Shown in pieces: positions 34,090 to 44,468 of a stretch of DNA of 64,000 nucleotides. Every line of letters starts with the position of its first letter. Position 1 is the first letter of the stretch. The notes under the pieces are model-generated. The model was given only the letters and a program-made list of their open reading frames with translations, did no database searches and was not told where the DNA came from. Position numbers and translations under genes: made by a program. Source of the stretch: Enterococcus crotali (lineage in GTDB: Bacteria; Bacillota; Bacilli; Lactobacillales; Enterococcaceae); the NCBI RefSeq assembly GCF_000633635.1, contig NZ_AYPQ01000001.1:186424-250423 (forward strand), written 5' to 3'.

Positions 34090-34995
34090 TGAATAATGCC
34101 AATTCGGTTTTTAATAATGAGGAAGCAACACAAGAACAAGTAAATAAAGCAAAAACTGATTTACAAACAGCATTTGATAATTTAGAAGAAAAATTAACTG
34201 GTGGTAGTTTATCTGCAACAGAAGTCCAATAGCTAAAAATACTATTTTACGAGAAGTAAATAATCTAAGAGCTTCTAATGGATTAAACCCAGTAATTTCG
34301 GAAGATATTTTAAATCGTGCATCAGATGTACGAGCAAAAGAAATTGAAATTTTGTTTGACCATATAAGACCTGATGGCAGTGGAGTAGAAGAAGCAGTGA
34401 TGGAACAAGGTGCATTTTCTGGTATTTTCGGGGAGAATATTGCTTCAAATTTTGCTCCATACAAGGATTGAGAACAAGTAGGAATGGCGTTATTTTATTA
34501 ATGGAAGAATAGTCCATCTCATTTATCATTAATGCTAACCAAGCAAATGAGATACATTGGTATTGGTATTAATTCCAGTACCAATGGTATCTACGGTGTA
34601 CAGTTAATGTCAGTGATGTTATATGATAATGACACCAATGAACCTCTTTATTCAACTTCTAAAATATCTAATGATTCTGAACAAAAACAGTCAAGAGTAA
34701 ATAGTCAAAAAGATTTTGGTGAAAATACTACTGAATCAACAACTGAACAAACAACACAAGAATCAGTAGCAGAGGAAAAGACAGAAGAAGAATCAACAGT
34801 TAATAAAGAAAATCTAAAAGGGGCTTATAACTTGGCATTAACATTGGAAGAATCAAATTATAGTGTACATTCATGATCAATTTTAATGATTAAATTAGCT
34901 GATGCCAAATTTGTCTATAATAATCCTGATGCTAGTAAATTGGATATTGAGAATGCTACACTAGCATTGCAACAGGCAATTAATAACTTAGTTTA
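34090..34995 (+). pseudogene. Decayed CAP/SCP-domain secreted protein with FIVAR-like helical repeats
   Basis: Fragments in order: FIVAR-like helices (SVFNNEEATQEQVNKAKTDL), then a CAP domain (TILREVNNLRASNGLNPVIS, HIRPDGS, SGIFGENIASNF, WKNSPSHLSLML, MRYIGIGI), then a Thr/Glu-rich linker and a last FIVAR-like piece (YNNPDASKLDIENATLALQQ). They are interrupted by real in-frame stops (for example after APYKD and before WKNSPSH) as well as frame changes, and the signal peptide is missing. Unlike the other broken genes here this is genuine decay. CAP proteins are secreted and often cell-wall associated. Confidence 0.7.
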
Positions 34996-35014
34996 ATATA
35001 GTAATACTAAATAA

Positions 35015-35053
35015 GGGAGATAGTAAGTTTAAAAGCATACTATCTCTTTTTTT
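35015..35053 (+). terminator. Terminator after the decayed CAP-domain gene
   Basis: GAGATAGTA pairs with TACTATCTC, followed by TTTTTTT. It separates the pseudogene from the lipase toxin operon. Confidence 0.8.
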
Positions 35054-35189
35054 ACATAAATCAGTAACATTTTTTAAAATTAAATAACGAAAATGTAATA
35101 TATAACTATCTATCACACTCGACTTTTGGTAAAATAAATATTGATTAAGGTGTAAATAAATTTCATCCTGTTTAGGAGGAGAAAATATT

Positions 35190-35951
35190 TTGAAAAAATT
35201 ATATTTATTTATAGGAGGATTAATTATAATGAGTGGATTAACTGGATGTGAAACAAAAAATAAAACAGAAATTGAACAAAGTTTTGATAAAGTATTAGCA
35301 ATGTATCCAACACCAAATCTGGAGAGCTTCTATGATATGGAAGGTTATCGAGATGATGAGTTTGATAAGGATGATAAGGGGGTTTGGGTGTTGCATACTG
35401 ATATGGCAATTTCTCGTGAAGTAGATGGAGACTTGTATTCAGAGGGTGCAATTTTAAGATTGAACAGAAATACAAAAAAAGGGACTGGTTTTTATTTTGT
35501 AAGAAAATATTTCGATGATGTTAAAAAGGGGATTGAAGAAAAAAAATACCCTATAATGTTGGATGGACAAGGGATTCGACCAATTGAAGATTTGGGCGAT
35601 AAAAAGTTATTAGAAAAGATAGAAAATTTTCAGTTTTTTGTTCAATATGGTGATTTTAAATCCTTAAGTACTTACAAAAATATTAATAAAATATATAATC
35701 CAGAAGTACCTCTATACGAGTTAGAATATCAATTAACAAACAATGATAATAATGTTCAAGCGCTAAGGGAACGTTATGAAATTCCTACAGAAAAAGCACC
35801 AACGTTATTACTGAAAGGGATTGGAGATTTAGAAGGCGATTCTGTGGGCTATAAGCAATTGGAATTTACTTTTGATAAAAAAGTAGATGTTTATTTAAGT
35901 GATTCCATTGATTTTCAACCTCTTTCATCGGAGGATATTATAAATGAGTGA
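35190..35951 (+). CDS. Csa1/DUF576-family lipoprotein, probable immunity protein (TilA-like)
   Basis: 253 residues from a TTG start with AGGAGGA ten bases ahead. The lipoprotein signal ends SGLTGC (Cys20). The body matches the staphylococcal tandem lipoprotein family from memory: MYPTPNLESFYDMEGYRDDE, KDDKGVWVL, FQFFVQYGDFKSL, YNPEVPLYELEYQL, LRERYEIPTEKAPTLLLKG and SVGYKQLEFTF. Its stop overlaps the lipase gene by 8 bases. In S. aureus a lipoprotein of this location protects against the type VII-secreted lipase TslA, so an outward-facing immunity role is likely. The family is unusual outside staphylococci and suggests horizontal transfer. Confidence 0.83.
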   Translation: MKKLYLFIGGLIIMSGLTGCETKNKTEIEQSFDKVLAMYPTPNLESFYDMEGYRDDEFDKDDKGVWVLHTDMAISREVDGDLYSEGAILRLNRNTKKGTGFYFVRKYFDDVKKGIEEKKYPIMLDGQGIRPIEDLGDKKLLEKIENFQFFVQYGDFKSLSTYKNINKIYNPEVPLYELEYQLTNNDNNVQALRERYEIPTEKAPTLLLKGIGDLEGDSVGYKQLEFTFDKKVDVYLSDSIDFQPLSSEDIINE

Positions 35952-37218
35952 TTATGAATTCAATCAAGAGAAAATAGAAGATTTAAAAACTGATAGTGAA
36001 TCCACTAGTGCAGTATCAACTATTTCTTATGAAGTAGAGAATGCAATGGTGAAAGGGGTCTCCAAAAAGAAAATTGTGGCCAAATTAAATAATTTAAAAG
36101 ATGCTGGCAATTTTCCTTCAAATTTAGATTATGTAGATTCGTTTTACGACCCTAAAACCAGTTCAAGTGGTGTAGCATTTCTAGATAACAATACAGGAAA
36201 AGTTGTGGTTGGTTTTGCAGGTACTAACTTTGATAATGGCTTTTTTGGAGAAGGTTCTAAAGATGTTGGACAATGGGGGAACATAGCCTTTAAAGGGGAT
36301 GGCCCTTCTTCAGCGTATTTTGATGCTAGTAATAAATTTATGAATGATTTAAAAGCTAATGGCTTCAATGTTGATACTGTCACAGGACATTCTCTTGGGG
36401 GAAGAAATGGAACCATTATGGGAATGGCACATAATATACCAAATATCATTCTGTACAATTCTGCACCATTGATGAATGTTTTAACGAATGTTCCAACAAA
36501 AGGGAATCTATCGAATGCAAAAGAACTTGAGAAATTGTTAAGTGGTTATAAGGGGAATATTATTTATTTTGTATCCGAAGATGACCCATTAAATAAAGTT
36601 TCTGGAGTAGGTGGTAGTGTTTACCCAGGAAAGATTATTATTATAAAAAACGGGAAAGCACATGATATCACAGGCTTCTTAACAAAAAAAGAACAAGAAT
36701 TTATTCGTCAACATACACCTGATTTAAATAAAATTTATGTGGCTCAACAAAAAGTTCAAACAAATACTCGGAGTAAATTAAAAGCATTAGATGTGTTGCG
36801 AGCAAAGCTTTTAAAAAGCGGAGGAGGATTATCTGCTTCAGAAGAAATTTATTTAGATGCGTCGGAAGCTTTGATTTTAACACAAGGAATGAGTAAAACT
36901 CTTCAAATTGAAATAAATGATATCAAAAAAATGTATCGTGAAGCAAAAAAAGATGCAGATAAATTATGGACAGACACTTTAAAAACAGCCGACTCCATAG
37001 GCTCAACATTGCATCAAGGAGAAGTAGTGGATTCTTTAAATGGTGGTGGTGCAACAGAGCCAATTGTTCGAATAGAACCAAAAGAAGAATACGAACAAAA
37101 AATATCAGAATTATCTTCGATACAACAAGAATACCATGGATTAATTGGTCAAATACAATCATCCATAAATAAACAAGTAGAAACAGACCAAGAGTTAGCG
37201 AGACAAATAGGGGGATAA
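35944..37218 (+). CDS. GHSLGG-lipase with C-terminal helical domain, probable type VII-secreted toxin (TslA-like)
   Basis: 424 residues. There is no Sec signal peptide. The N-terminal ~250 residues form an alpha/beta-hydrolase of the lipase-3/DUF6792-like kind: KVVVGFAGTNFDNGFF, then the nucleophile elbow TGHSLGGRNG with Ser150, LYNSAPL and FVSEDDPLNKVSG. From about residue 255 to the end it is highly helical and charged, ending EYHGLIGQIQSSINKQVETD. A lipase domain followed by a helical targeting domain is the reverse arrangement described for S. aureus TslA, a phospholipase exported by the type VII system. Overlap with the DUF576 lipoprotein gene and two small helical genes downstream completes the same layout. 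Confidence 0.82.
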   Translation: MSDYEFNQEKIEDLKTDSESTSAVSTISYEVENAMVKGVSKKKIVAKLNNLKDAGNFPSNLDYVDSFYDPKTSSSGVAFLDNNTGKVVVGFAGTNFDNGFFGEGSKDVGQWGNIAFKGDGPSSAYFDASNKFMNDLKANGFNVDTVTGHSLGGRNGTIMGMAHNIPNIILYNSAPLMNVLTNVPTKGNLSNAKELEKLLSGYKGNIIYFVSEDDPLNKVSGVGGSVYPGKIIIIKNGKAHDITGFLTKKEQEFIRQHTPDLNKIYVAQQKVQTNTRSKLKALDVLRAKLLKSGGGLSASEEIYLDASEALILTQGMSKTLQIEINDIKKMYREAKKDADKLWTDTLKTADSIGSTLHQGEVVDSLNGGGATEPIVRIEPKEEYEQKISELSSIQQEYHGLIGQIQSSINKQVETDQELARQIGG

Positions 37219-37224
37219 ACTCTC

Positions 37225-37596
37225 ATGGAGAGAACATATTTAAATAAATTAGCAAATTTAGAATCCGAGTATGAAAAGAACCAGAGAAAAATTGAAGAAG
37301 AGTTAGAAGAAGCCTTTTATGAAAAACAAAAGTTTAGTCGTGAGTTGGAAAATCTTTCAGAAAATTATCGCTATCATTATCAGCAAGCTGAATACAGTGA
37401 ACCAATTAATATGAGCAGAGTCTATCATTTATTAGAACAATGTAAAGATGATGGGGATAGGGCTGTTAATCAAACAATGAAAGAATTAGAAAATAAACAG
37501 GAAGAAAATACGATTCATTATAAAAAACAAACCCAATTATTAGAAGATGAACTTACTCTTTTAAAAGAGAAGGAGCGTAAAAAAGAAAATGAGTAG
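37225..37596 (+). CDS. Small coiled-coil protein, probable type VII partner (TlaA/DUF3958-like)
   Basis: 123 residues, almost wholly helical and charged, with coiled-coil heptads from residue 8 to 120 (EYEKNQRKIEEELEEAFYEK, ENKQEENTIHYKKQTQLLED). No signal peptide or membrane segment. It follows the lipase by 6 bases and overlaps the next gene by 8. Small helical proteins beside LXG-type or reversed LXG effectors bind the helical domain and form the export signal with it; this is the likely role. Exact family assignment is from memory and not certain. Confidence 0.72.
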   Translation: MERTYLNKLANLESEYEKNQRKIEEELEEAFYEKQKFSRELENLSENYRYHYQQAEYSEPINMSRVYHLLEQCKDDGDRAVNQTMKELENKQEENTIHYKKQTQLLEDELTLLKEKERKKENE

Positions 37597-37873
37597 TGAA
37601 AAAATGAAATTGGAGTTAAAGAGATTAAGGAAAGAGCTAGAAAAAGCTTTGATACGTGGAATGGTTGCTCCCCCATGTGTTCAGACGGCAGAAACGAAAA
37701 GGCAACTAGTTAAAAGCATGGGACAAGCTCGAGTAGAACGATTAAAAAGTAGTAGTGCAAACTATATTTCTGATTTTCAATCTTCTGCAAAAGGGGCATG
37801 GGTAACAAAAGCAAAAACAACGTTTGAAAATACGTCAAAAAAACTAACAACTATTACAGAAGATGGGAAATGA
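37589..37873 (+). CDS. Small helical WXG100-size protein, probable type VII partner
   Basis: 94 residues, helical, the size of WXG100/Lap partners. It has AETKRQLVKSMGQARVERLK and a C-terminal GAWVTKAKTTFENTSKKLTT in which a single Trp lies near the middle of a helical segment. Last of the four-gene operon, coupled to the previous gene by an 8-base overlap. It should pair with the 123-residue protein on the lipase's helical tail, like TlaA1/TlaA2. No type VII secretion machinery (EssC, EsaA and so on) is in the window. Confidence 0.7.
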   Translation: MSSEKMKLELKRLRKELEKALIRGMVAPPCVQTAETKRQLVKSMGQARVERLKSSSANYISDFQSSAKGAWVTKAKTTFENTSKKLTTITEDGK

Positions 37874-38397
37874 TGAGCTTCCAAAGTTCATCATTTTTTG
37901 TATGTTCTTATAACCTCTGGTAGGCTCTCTGGAGCGTTTAAAAAGTTTGTGTACAAATATGCCAAATCAAATTTTAAAACCCTAAAAATTAATCTGGTGT
38001 CGTTTAAATTGTGGTGAAGTAAGATTATTGTAATCTCGTAGAAAAAATAACAAAAATAAGAGGGAGATGAATGTTAAGCAAAAAAAGATAGACAATCAAT
38101 GTACGAGTTAATAATAAAAATGGAGCAACAAACAATGACAGATAGTTATACACATACAAGTCCCAATTATATAGTTGAAATAGCAACTAAAGTAGATGAG
38201 ATAATTGTTCCGCTAATCAAAGTGGGATAATTATATTTTTTTATTCTCTTAAAAAAAGGAGCAGGTATGACTGCAGGTATAGAAATTTTTAGGTAAGTGA
38301 AAACCCTTGATACATAAGCAATAAATTTACCACTGTAAAAAACTTTAGTTTTATAGTAAAATACGAGAGGAACTAAACGAGAGGTGACGACGGAATA
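37874..38397 (+). other. 524-base gap after the toxin operon with a mini-ORF
   Basis: No confident gene. A possible 43-codon reading frame runs 38099-38230 (MYELIIKMEQQTMTDSYTHT at its start, ending EIIVPLIKVG). A GAGGGAGATGAATG start-like site at 38070 opens only a seven-codon frame. It may be the remnant of another toxin or partner gene. Sequences before 38398 include the tdk ribosome site GAGAGGTGACG. Confidence 0.35.
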
Positions 38398-38991
38398 ATG
38401 GCACAGTTATTTTTTAAATATGGCGCAATGAATAGTGGAAAAACGATTGAAATATTAAAAGTAGCACATAACTATGAAGAACAAGACAAACCTGTTGTGA
38501 TCATGACAAGCGGACTTGATACTAGAGATGGTGTCGGTGTCGTTTCAAGCCGTATCGGTCTTAGACGAGAAGCAACGCCAATTTTTAAAGAAACCAATGT
38601 CTATGAATTGATTCAAAATCTAGATTATAAGCCTTATTGTATCCTAGTGGATGAATCACAATTTCTAGGAAAACAACATGTGATTGAATTTGCTCGGGTC
38701 GTAGACGAACTGAATATTCCAGTTATGGCGTTTGGCTTGAAAAATGATTTTCGTAATGAACTATTCGAAGGCTCAAAATATTTGATGCTCTATGCAGATA
38801 AGCTAGAAGAGTTAAAAACAATCTGTTGGTTCTGTCACAAGAAGGCTACCATGAATCTACATTATATCGATGGTCAGCCCGTTTACGAGGGGACACAAGT
38901 CCAAATCGGTGGGAATGAAGCTTATTATCCAGTTTGCCGAAACCATTATTTTCATCCGCCAATCGATGGTGAACAGGTAGAAAACAATTAA
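38398..38991 (+). CDS. tdk: Thymidine kinase
   Basis: 197 residues. P-loop [15 protein letters not shown] at residues 5-19, Walker B-like [11 protein letters not shown] near 85, and the zinc-binding pair CWFCHKKA and CRNHY in the C-terminal part, with the lasso region between. Type II thymidine kinase phosphorylates thymidine with ATP in the cytosol. It heads the tdk-prfA-prmC-sua5-glyA-upp block common in enterococci and relatives. Confidence 0.96.
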   Translation: MAQLFFKYGAMNSGKTIEILKVAHNYEEQDKPVVIMTSGLDTRDGVGVVSSRIGLRREATPIFKETNVYELIQNLDYKPYCILVDESQFLGKQHVIEFARVVDELNIPVMAFGLKNDFRNELFEGSKYLMLYADKLEELKTICWFCHKKATMNLHYIDGQPVYEGTQVQIGGNEAYYPVCRNHYFHPPIDGEQVENN

Positions 38992-39042
38992 TTTAATAAT
39001 AAAATAAAAAACACTTACTTAACTAAAAAGGAGCAACTAACT

Positions 39043-40116
39043 ATGTACGATCAGCTACAATCAATTGAAGATCGCTATGAAGAACTGGGTGAATTACTAA
39101 GCGATCCAGAAGTCATTAGTGATACGAAACGTTTTATGCAATTATCCAAAGAAGAGGCAAACACGCGTGAAACAGTCGACGTTTACCGCCGTTATAAACA
39201 AGTAGTCGAAGGAATCAGCGATACAGAAGAACTACTAGGCGAAAAATTAGATGCCGAAATGGCTGAAATGGCGAAAGAAGAATTATCAGAATTAAAAAAA
39301 GAAAAAGAAGTATTAGAAGAACGAATCAAAATCTTACTATTGCCAACAGATCCGAATGATGATAAAAACATCATCATGGAGATTCGTGGGGCAGCTGGCG
39401 GAGATGAAGCAGCTTTATTTGCTGGAGATTTATTCGGTATGTATCAAAAATATGCAGAATCTCAAGGCTGGAAGACAGACGTTATGGAAGCTAGTATCAC
39501 TGGAATTGGCGGCTATAAAGAAGTCATCATGATGATTTCCGGAGACAATGTCTTCTCTAAATTAAAATATGAAAGTGGCGCGCACCGCGTTCAACGTGTT
39601 CCGTCAACTGAATCACAAGGCCGTATCCATACGTCAACAGCAACTGTGGTTGTTTTACCAGAGGCTGAAGAAGTAGAACTAGATCTTGCGGACAAAGATA
39701 TCCGTACAGACATCTACCATGCTAGTGGTGCTGGTGGTCAGCACGTCAATAAGACAGCTTCTGCTGTTCGTTTGACGCATATTCCAACTGGGATTGCAGT
39801 TGCTATGCAAGATGAACGTTCTCAAATCAAAAACCGCGAAAAAGCGATGAAGATTTTACGTGCAAGAGTCTATGATCAAATGCAACAAGAAGCACAAAGC
39901 GAATATGATGCAAATCGTAAATCCGCTGTAGGAACTGGAGACCGTTCTGAACGAATCCGTACCTATAACTTCCCACAAAATCGTGTGACCGATCACCGGA
40001 TTGGGCTAACGATTCAAAAGCTAGATCAAATTTTAGCTGGGAAATTAGATGAAATCGTCGATGCATTAGTCTTATACGATCAAACATCAAAATTAGAAGA
40101 GATGCAAAATGGGTAA
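39043..40116 (+). CDS. prfA: Peptide chain release factor 1
   Basis: 357 residues. The GGQ motif is at Gly231-Gln233 ([18 protein letters not shown]), preceded by [20 protein letters not shown]; this layout and the length mark RF1, which reads UAA and UAG. GGAGC precedes the ATG. It overlaps prmC by 8 bases; PrmC methylates the Gln of GGQ, so partner and modifier are translationally coupled. Confidence 0.97.
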   Translation: MYDQLQSIEDRYEELGELLSDPEVISDTKRFMQLSKEEANTRETVDVYRRYKQVVEGISDTEELLGEKLDAEMAEMAKEELSELKKEKEVLEERIKILLLPTDPNDDKNIIMEIRGAAGGDEAALFAGDLFGMYQKYAESQGWKTDVMEASITGIGGYKEVIMMISGDNVFSKLKYESGAHRVQRVPSTESQGRIHTSTATVVVLPEAEEVELDLADKDIRTDIYHASGAGGQHVNKTASAVRLTHIPTGIAVAMQDERSQIKNREKAMKILRARVYDQMQQEAQSEYDANRKSAVGTGDRSERIRTYNFPQNRVTDHRIGLTIQKLDQILAGKLDEIVDALVLYDQTSKLEEMQNG

Positions 40117-40960
40117 CCGTTATTTTGAAGTCCTTGAACGGGCTTCTTCTTTTTTAGAAAAAAAAGGCTTAGAAGGCTACAGTATTCTCTATGTACTTCT
40201 GGAAAGAAAAGGCTGGACCAAAACGGACTGGTTACTTCACTTAAAAGACGAAATGACACCAGAAGATGAACAACAACTGAATGAAGATTTACAACAACTT
40301 GCCCAATATTATCCACCGCAGTATTTATTAGGGTATGGCGATTTTTATAACCATCGTTTTATTGTTAATGAGCATACGTTGATTCCTAGGCCAGAAACAG
40401 AAGAATTAGTTGATCGTTGTTTAAAAGAAAATCCAAATGAACGATTAACTGTTGTCGATGTAGGAACAGGAACTGGAGCAATCGGAATTAGTTTAAAATT
40501 AGCTCGACCAAACTGGCATGTGACAGCTATCGATATTTCAGAGGAAGCGTTGAAAATAGCAGAGAAAAACGCTGCACAATTGAACGCAGAGCTTGATTTT
40601 GTTCATGGCGACGGACTAAAACCAATGCACCATTCGAAAATCGACATTCTGATTTCAAACCCTCCATATATTAGTCGTACGGAATGGGACTTGATGGATG
40701 AAAGTGTCCGCACCTTTGAACCCAAAACAGCCTTGTTTGCTGAAAATGACGGTTTGGCGATTTACCAACAATTGGCTGAGGAAGCAAAAGAGTTACTTAG
40801 TTCTGATGGTAAAATCTATTTAGAAATCGGCTTTCAACAAGGTGAGGCTGTAAAGCAACTATTTCAGCAAGCTTTCCCGCAAAAACAAGTACAAATTGCC
40901 CAAGACTTGTCTGGTAATGATCGAATGGTCATCGTTTCACCTAAAAAAGAGGAGGGATAA
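40109..40960 (+). CDS. prmC: Release factor glutamine methyltransferase
   Basis: 283 residues. The N-terminal helical domain is followed by the SAM-binding [18 protein letters not shown] and the NPPY catalytic motif in [11 protein letters not shown] near residue 184; [13 protein letters not shown] is also typical of PrmC/HemK. It transfers a methyl group from SAM to the GGQ glutamine of RF1 and RF2. The start overlaps the prfA stop; the Sua5 gene follows after 3 bases. Confidence 0.96.
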   Translation: MGNRYFEVLERASSFLEKKGLEGYSILYVLLERKGWTKTDWLLHLKDEMTPEDEQQLNEDLQQLAQYYPPQYLLGYGDFYNHRFIVNEHTLIPRPETEELVDRCLKENPNERLTVVDVGTGTGAIGISLKLARPNWHVTAIDISEEALKIAEKNAAQLNAELDFVHGDGLKPMHHSKIDILISNPPYISRTEWDLMDESVRTFEPKTALFAENDGLAIYQQLAEEAKELLSSDGKIYLEIGFQQGEAVKQLFQQAFPQKQVQIAQDLSGNDRMVIVSPKKEEG

Positions 40961-40963
40961 AAA

Positions 40964-42001
40964 GTGGAAACCAAACAATTCACAGCCAAAGAATTGGATC
41001 GAGCAGCTGCTTTGATAGAAAAAGGAGAACTGATTGCCTTTCCTACTGAAACAGTTTACGGACTTGGAGCAAATGCTTTGGATGAGTCGGCAGTGAAACA
41101 AGTATACGCCGTTAAAGGACGGCCTAGTGATAATCCGTTAATTGTTCATGTCAGTGATTTTGAGATGGTCAAACAATATGTAACAGACTTTCCTGAACAG
41201 ACTAAGACCTTAGTTGACGCATTTTGGCCAGGCCCGTTGACCTTGATTTTTGATGTAAAACCGACTACATTTTCTTCTGCAGTAACCGGGGGCTTGAACA
41301 CTGTGGCTTTTAGAATGCCGAATAATCAGAGAACACTGGAGTTGATCAAAAGAGCTGGTGTTCCTTTGGTTGGTCCAAGCGCTAATACTTCTGGTAAACC
41401 TAGTCCTACGACAGCACAACATGTATATCATGATCTTCAAGGAAAAATCGCTGGTATTTTAGATGATGGGCCAACACAAATCGGTGTGGAATCAACAGTT
41501 TTAGATTTAACCGCAAAAGATGGTATTCCAGTAATCTTAAGACCAGGAGCTGTTACTAAAGAACAACTAGAACAGGTTGTCGGTAAAGTGATAGTTGATC
41601 AGCATTTAATTAGCGAAAATGAAGCCCCTAAGGCGCCAGGGATGAAGTATAAACATTATTCCCCTGATGTTCCCGTTTGGATCATAGAGGGCAATCAGCA
41701 GGTCTTTAAAAAGGCGATCAATTGGGCTAAAAATGAAAATCAGCGAATTGGTTTATTTGCAGATGATCAAATTACAACAACCTTTTCCGATGAGGTAGCA
41801 GCGACTTTTTCTTTCGGAGATAAATCTGTTGAGCAGGCTACTAAATTATTATTTGCAGGACTTAGAAGTCTGGATGAACAAAATATAGATGTGATTTTCG
41901 CTCAGTCATTCCCAGAAACAGACTTGGGGATTGCTTATATGAATCGCCTGAAAAAAGCAGCAAATCAAAAAATTATAAAAATTGATTCGATTTTCAAGTA
42001 G
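40964..42001 (+). CDS. L-threonylcarbamoyladenylate synthase (Sua5/YwlC)
   Basis: 345 residues from a GTG start with GAGGAGGG ahead. The YrdC domain ([50 protein letters not shown]) is followed by a linker [13 protein letters not shown] and a C-terminal Sua5 Rossmann-like domain, so this is the long Sua5 form rather than TsaC. It makes threonylcarbamoyl-AMP for the t6A37 modification of tRNA. Confidence 0.94.
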   Translation: METKQFTAKELDRAAALIEKGELIAFPTETVYGLGANALDESAVKQVYAVKGRPSDNPLIVHVSDFEMVKQYVTDFPEQTKTLVDAFWPGPLTLIFDVKPTTFSSAVTGGLNTVAFRMPNNQRTLELIKRAGVPLVGPSANTSGKPSPTTAQHVYHDLQGKIAGILDDGPTQIGVESTVLDLTAKDGIPVILRPGAVTKEQLEQVVGKVIVDQHLISENEAPKAPGMKYKHYSPDVPVWIIEGNQQVFKKAINWAKNENQRIGLFADDQITTTFSDEVAATFSFGDKSVEQATKLLFAGLRSLDEQNIDVIFAQSFPETDLGIAYMNRLKKAANQKIIKIDSIFK

Positions 42002-42056
42002 AGAGCATTTAAGTATGATACAATCGGTACAAACAAATGAAATGGAGGCTTGTTTA

Positions 42057-43295
42057 ATGGATTATAAAACATTTGATCCTGATTTATGGGATGCAATTGC
42101 AAAAGAAAACGACCGTCAAGAAAACAATTTGGAGCTGATTGCTTCAGAAAACGTTGTTTCAAAAGGGGTAATGGCGGCTCAAGGCAGTATTTTAACAAAT
42201 AAGTATGCGGAAGGTTATCCTGGCAAACGCTATTATGGCGGTTGTGAGTTTATCGATATCGTTGAAGATTTGGCGATCGACCGTGCAAAAGAATTATTTG
42301 GAGCTAAATTTGCTAATGTTCAGCCGCACTCAGGTTCACAAGCAAATACAGCAGCATATCTTTCATTGATCGAACCAGGGGATACCGTTTTAGGTATGGA
42401 TTTGTCTGCGGGAGGACATTTGACGCACGGTTCACCAGTGAACTTTAGCGGAAAAACCTATAACTTTGTCAGCTATGGTGTTGATCCAACGACTGAAGTG
42501 ATCGATTATAATGTTGTACGTATTTTAGCGCGTGAACATCAACCAAAATTGATTGTAGCAGGTGCCAGTGCGTATTCTCGTACGATCGATTTTGAAAAAT
42601 TCCGTGAAATCGCAGATGAAGTTGGCGCAAAATTAATGGTCGATATGGCACACATCGCAGGCCTTGTAGCAACTGGGTTGCATCCTAGTCCAGTACCTTA
42701 CGCGGATATTACAACGTCAACAACCCACAAGACATTACGCGGCCCACGTGGCGGACTTATTTTAACCAATGATGAAGATTTAGCCAAAAAAATCAATAGC
42801 AATATTTTCCCTGGTATTCAGGGCGGACCATTAGAACACGTGATTGCGGGTAAAGCAGTTGCTTTTAAAGAAGCATTAGATATTAGTTTTAAAGAATACA
42901 GCGAACAAGTTATCGAAAATGCTAAAGCAATGACAAAAGTCTTCAATCAAACTCCAGAAGCTCGTTTAGTCAGTGGATCAACAGATAATCACTTGCTATT
43001 GATCGATGTCAGCGGCTTTGGTTTGAATGGAAAAGAAGCAGAAGCGATTTTAGATAGCGTAAATATCACAGCAAATAAAAATTCAATTCCGTTTGAACAA
43101 CTTAGTCCATTTAAAACAAGCGGTATTCGTATTGGTACACCTGCAATCACCACTAGAGGATTTTTAGAAGATGATTGTGTGGAAGTAGCAAAATTAATCG
43201 TCAAAGTCTTAAAAGACCATGAAAATGAAGTGACTCTTTCCGAGGTTCGTGCTTCTGTTAGTGAGCTTACAAAAAAATATCCACTTTATAAGTAA
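42057..43295 (+). CDS. glyA: Serine hydroxymethyltransferase
   Basis: 412 residues from the ATG at 42057, which has ATGGAGGC ahead; the upstream in-frame ATG at 41982 lies inside the Sua5 gene and would add non-homologous residues. Motifs are [44 protein letters not shown] and the PLP lysine in [15 protein letters not shown]. It interconverts serine and glycine with tetrahydrofolate. Confidence 0.97.
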   Translation: MDYKTFDPDLWDAIAKENDRQENNLELIASENVVSKGVMAAQGSILTNKYAEGYPGKRYYGGCEFIDIVEDLAIDRAKELFGAKFANVQPHSGSQANTAAYLSLIEPGDTVLGMDLSAGGHLTHGSPVNFSGKTYNFVSYGVDPTTEVIDYNVVRILAREHQPKLIVAGASAYSRTIDFEKFREIADEVGAKLMVDMAHIAGLVATGLHPSPVPYADITTSTTHKTLRGPRGGLILTNDEDLAKKINSNIFPGIQGGPLEHVIAGKAVAFKEALDISFKEYSEQVIENAKAMTKVFNQTPEARLVSGSTDNHLLLIDVSGFGLNGKEAEAILDSVNITANKNSIPFEQLSPFKTSGIRIGTPAITTRGFLEDDCVEVAKLIVKVLKDHENEVTLSEVRASVSELTKKYPLYK

Positions 43296-43300
43296 AAGTT

Positions 43301-43337
43301 TCGAGTGATTGACTAGTCAATCGCTCGATTTTGTTTT
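43301..43337 (+). terminator. Hairpin terminator between glyA and upp
   Basis: TCGAGTGATTGACT pairs with AGTCAATCGCTCGA with one wobble or mismatch, followed by TTTTGTTTT. Confidence 0.78.
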
Positions 43338-43374
43338 ACAATAGGAAGGAATAAATTATTGAAGGAGAATGAGC

Positions 43375-44004
43375 ATGGGAAAATTCCAAGTTATTGATCA
43401 TCCACTGATCCAACACAAATTAACAATCATTAGAGATAAGGATTGTGGAACAAAGGTTTTTCGTGAAGTCGTAAATGAAATTGCAATGCTTATGGCATAT
43501 GAAGTTTCTAGAGATATGCCTTTAGAAGACGTTGTGATCGAAACGCCGATCGGTGAAACAACACAAAAAACATTATCTGGTAAAAAGGTCGCAATTGTAC
43601 CGATTTTACGTGCAGGTATTGGAATGGTAGATGGTATTTTGGAATTGATTCCAGCAGCAAAAGTTGGACATATCGGTTTATACCGTGATCATGATACATT
43701 AGAACCAGTTGAATACTTTGTGAAGATGCCAGAAGATATTGATGCACGTCAACTATTTGTCGTTGATCCAATGCTTGCTACAGGTGGTTCAGCAATCATG
43801 GCAATCGATGCATTGAAAGCACGCGGCGGCAGCAACATTAAATTTGTTTGTTTAGTTGCAGCTCCAGAAGGTGTGAAAGCTTTACAAGAAGCACATCCAG
43901 ATATCGATATTTATACTGCAGCATTAGATGAATATTTAGATAAAGATGGCTACATCGTTCCAGGTCTTGGCGATGCTGGCGACCGTTTATTCGGAACTAA
44001 GTAA
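43375..44004 (+). CDS. upp: Uracil phosphoribosyltransferase
   Basis: 209 residues, the usual length, from the ATG at 43375; an ATG two codons earlier (43369) is only one base from [34 protein letters not shown] and the PRPP loop [17 protein letters not shown] are diagnostic, with [11 protein letters not shown] at the end. It makes UMP from uracil and PRPP. Confidence 0.97.
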   Translation: MGKFQVIDHPLIQHKLTIIRDKDCGTKVFREVVNEIAMLMAYEVSRDMPLEDVVIETPIGETTQKTLSGKKVAIVPILRAGIGMVDGILELIPAAKVGHIGLYRDHDTLEPVEYFVKMPEDIDARQLFVVDPMLATGGSAIMAIDALKARGGSNIKFVCLVAAPEGVKALQEAHPDIDIYTAALDEYLDKDGYIVPGLGDAGDRLFGTK

Positions 44005-44010
44005 AACGTA

Positions 44011-44057
44011 AATAACAGATACGCAATGTGTTTAGGTTGCGTATCTGTTATTTTTTT
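44011..44057 (+). terminator. Rho-independent terminator after upp
   Basis: AATAACAGATACGCAA pairs with TTGCGTATCTGTTATT across a ten-base loop, then a T-run. The sequence also offers an A-run on the other strand for the convergent gene. Confidence 0.88.
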
Positions 44058-44094
44058 AATAAAAAATCCATCCAGTAATAATGGATGGAAGGAT

Positions 44095-44331
44095 TTATAC
44101 TTTTTTTAATTTTTTGTAATTGATGACGATGACACCATTACTTTTTACCATTAAATCAGTGTTATCAGAATTTTCATCAATTTCCACAACAGCAGAATTA
44201 TTTAATTGTTTCGTGATAATTCCTGTTTGTGGCTGACCATGCATCAAGAAAGTGACCTGAGTATCAACAGTGAATAAATCCCCTTCCGCAGAAGGCTCAA
44301 CAGGACGATTAAAGTTACCGAAATTAGACAT
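44095..44331 (-). CDS. Small conserved protein, DUF2187/KOW-like
   Basis: 78 residues: RPVEPSAEGDLFTVDTQVTF, then HGQPQTGIITKQLNNSAVVE and a basic tail NYKKLKKV. The beta-rich layout with a glycine turn (QTGIITKQLNNSAVVEID) looks like the small DUF2187 or KOW-type proteins; family assignment is tentative. GGAAGT precedes the start. It is convergent with upp. Confidence 0.72.
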   Translation of the reverse strand: MSNFGNFNRPVEPSAEGDLFTVDTQVTFLMHGQPQTGIITKQLNNSAVVEIDENSDNTDLMVKSNGVIVINYKKLKKV

Positions 44332-44468
44332 TCAAAAAAACTTCCTTTCTTAACTACGTCTATTATACCATAAATGAAGAAAAATTTCAGAAAACTAATT
44401 TTATTTTAAAAAAGCAGCGTTTCTGACTTTACAAAGAGGAGGTTTAGTTCTATAATCTTCATTGTATT

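Noticed and set aside
34111-34529. Minus-strand open frames of 117 and 84 codons over the decayed CAP gene
   Set aside because: The plus strand holds recognisable CAP motifs in order; the minus-strand translations are Leu/Ile-rich shadows.
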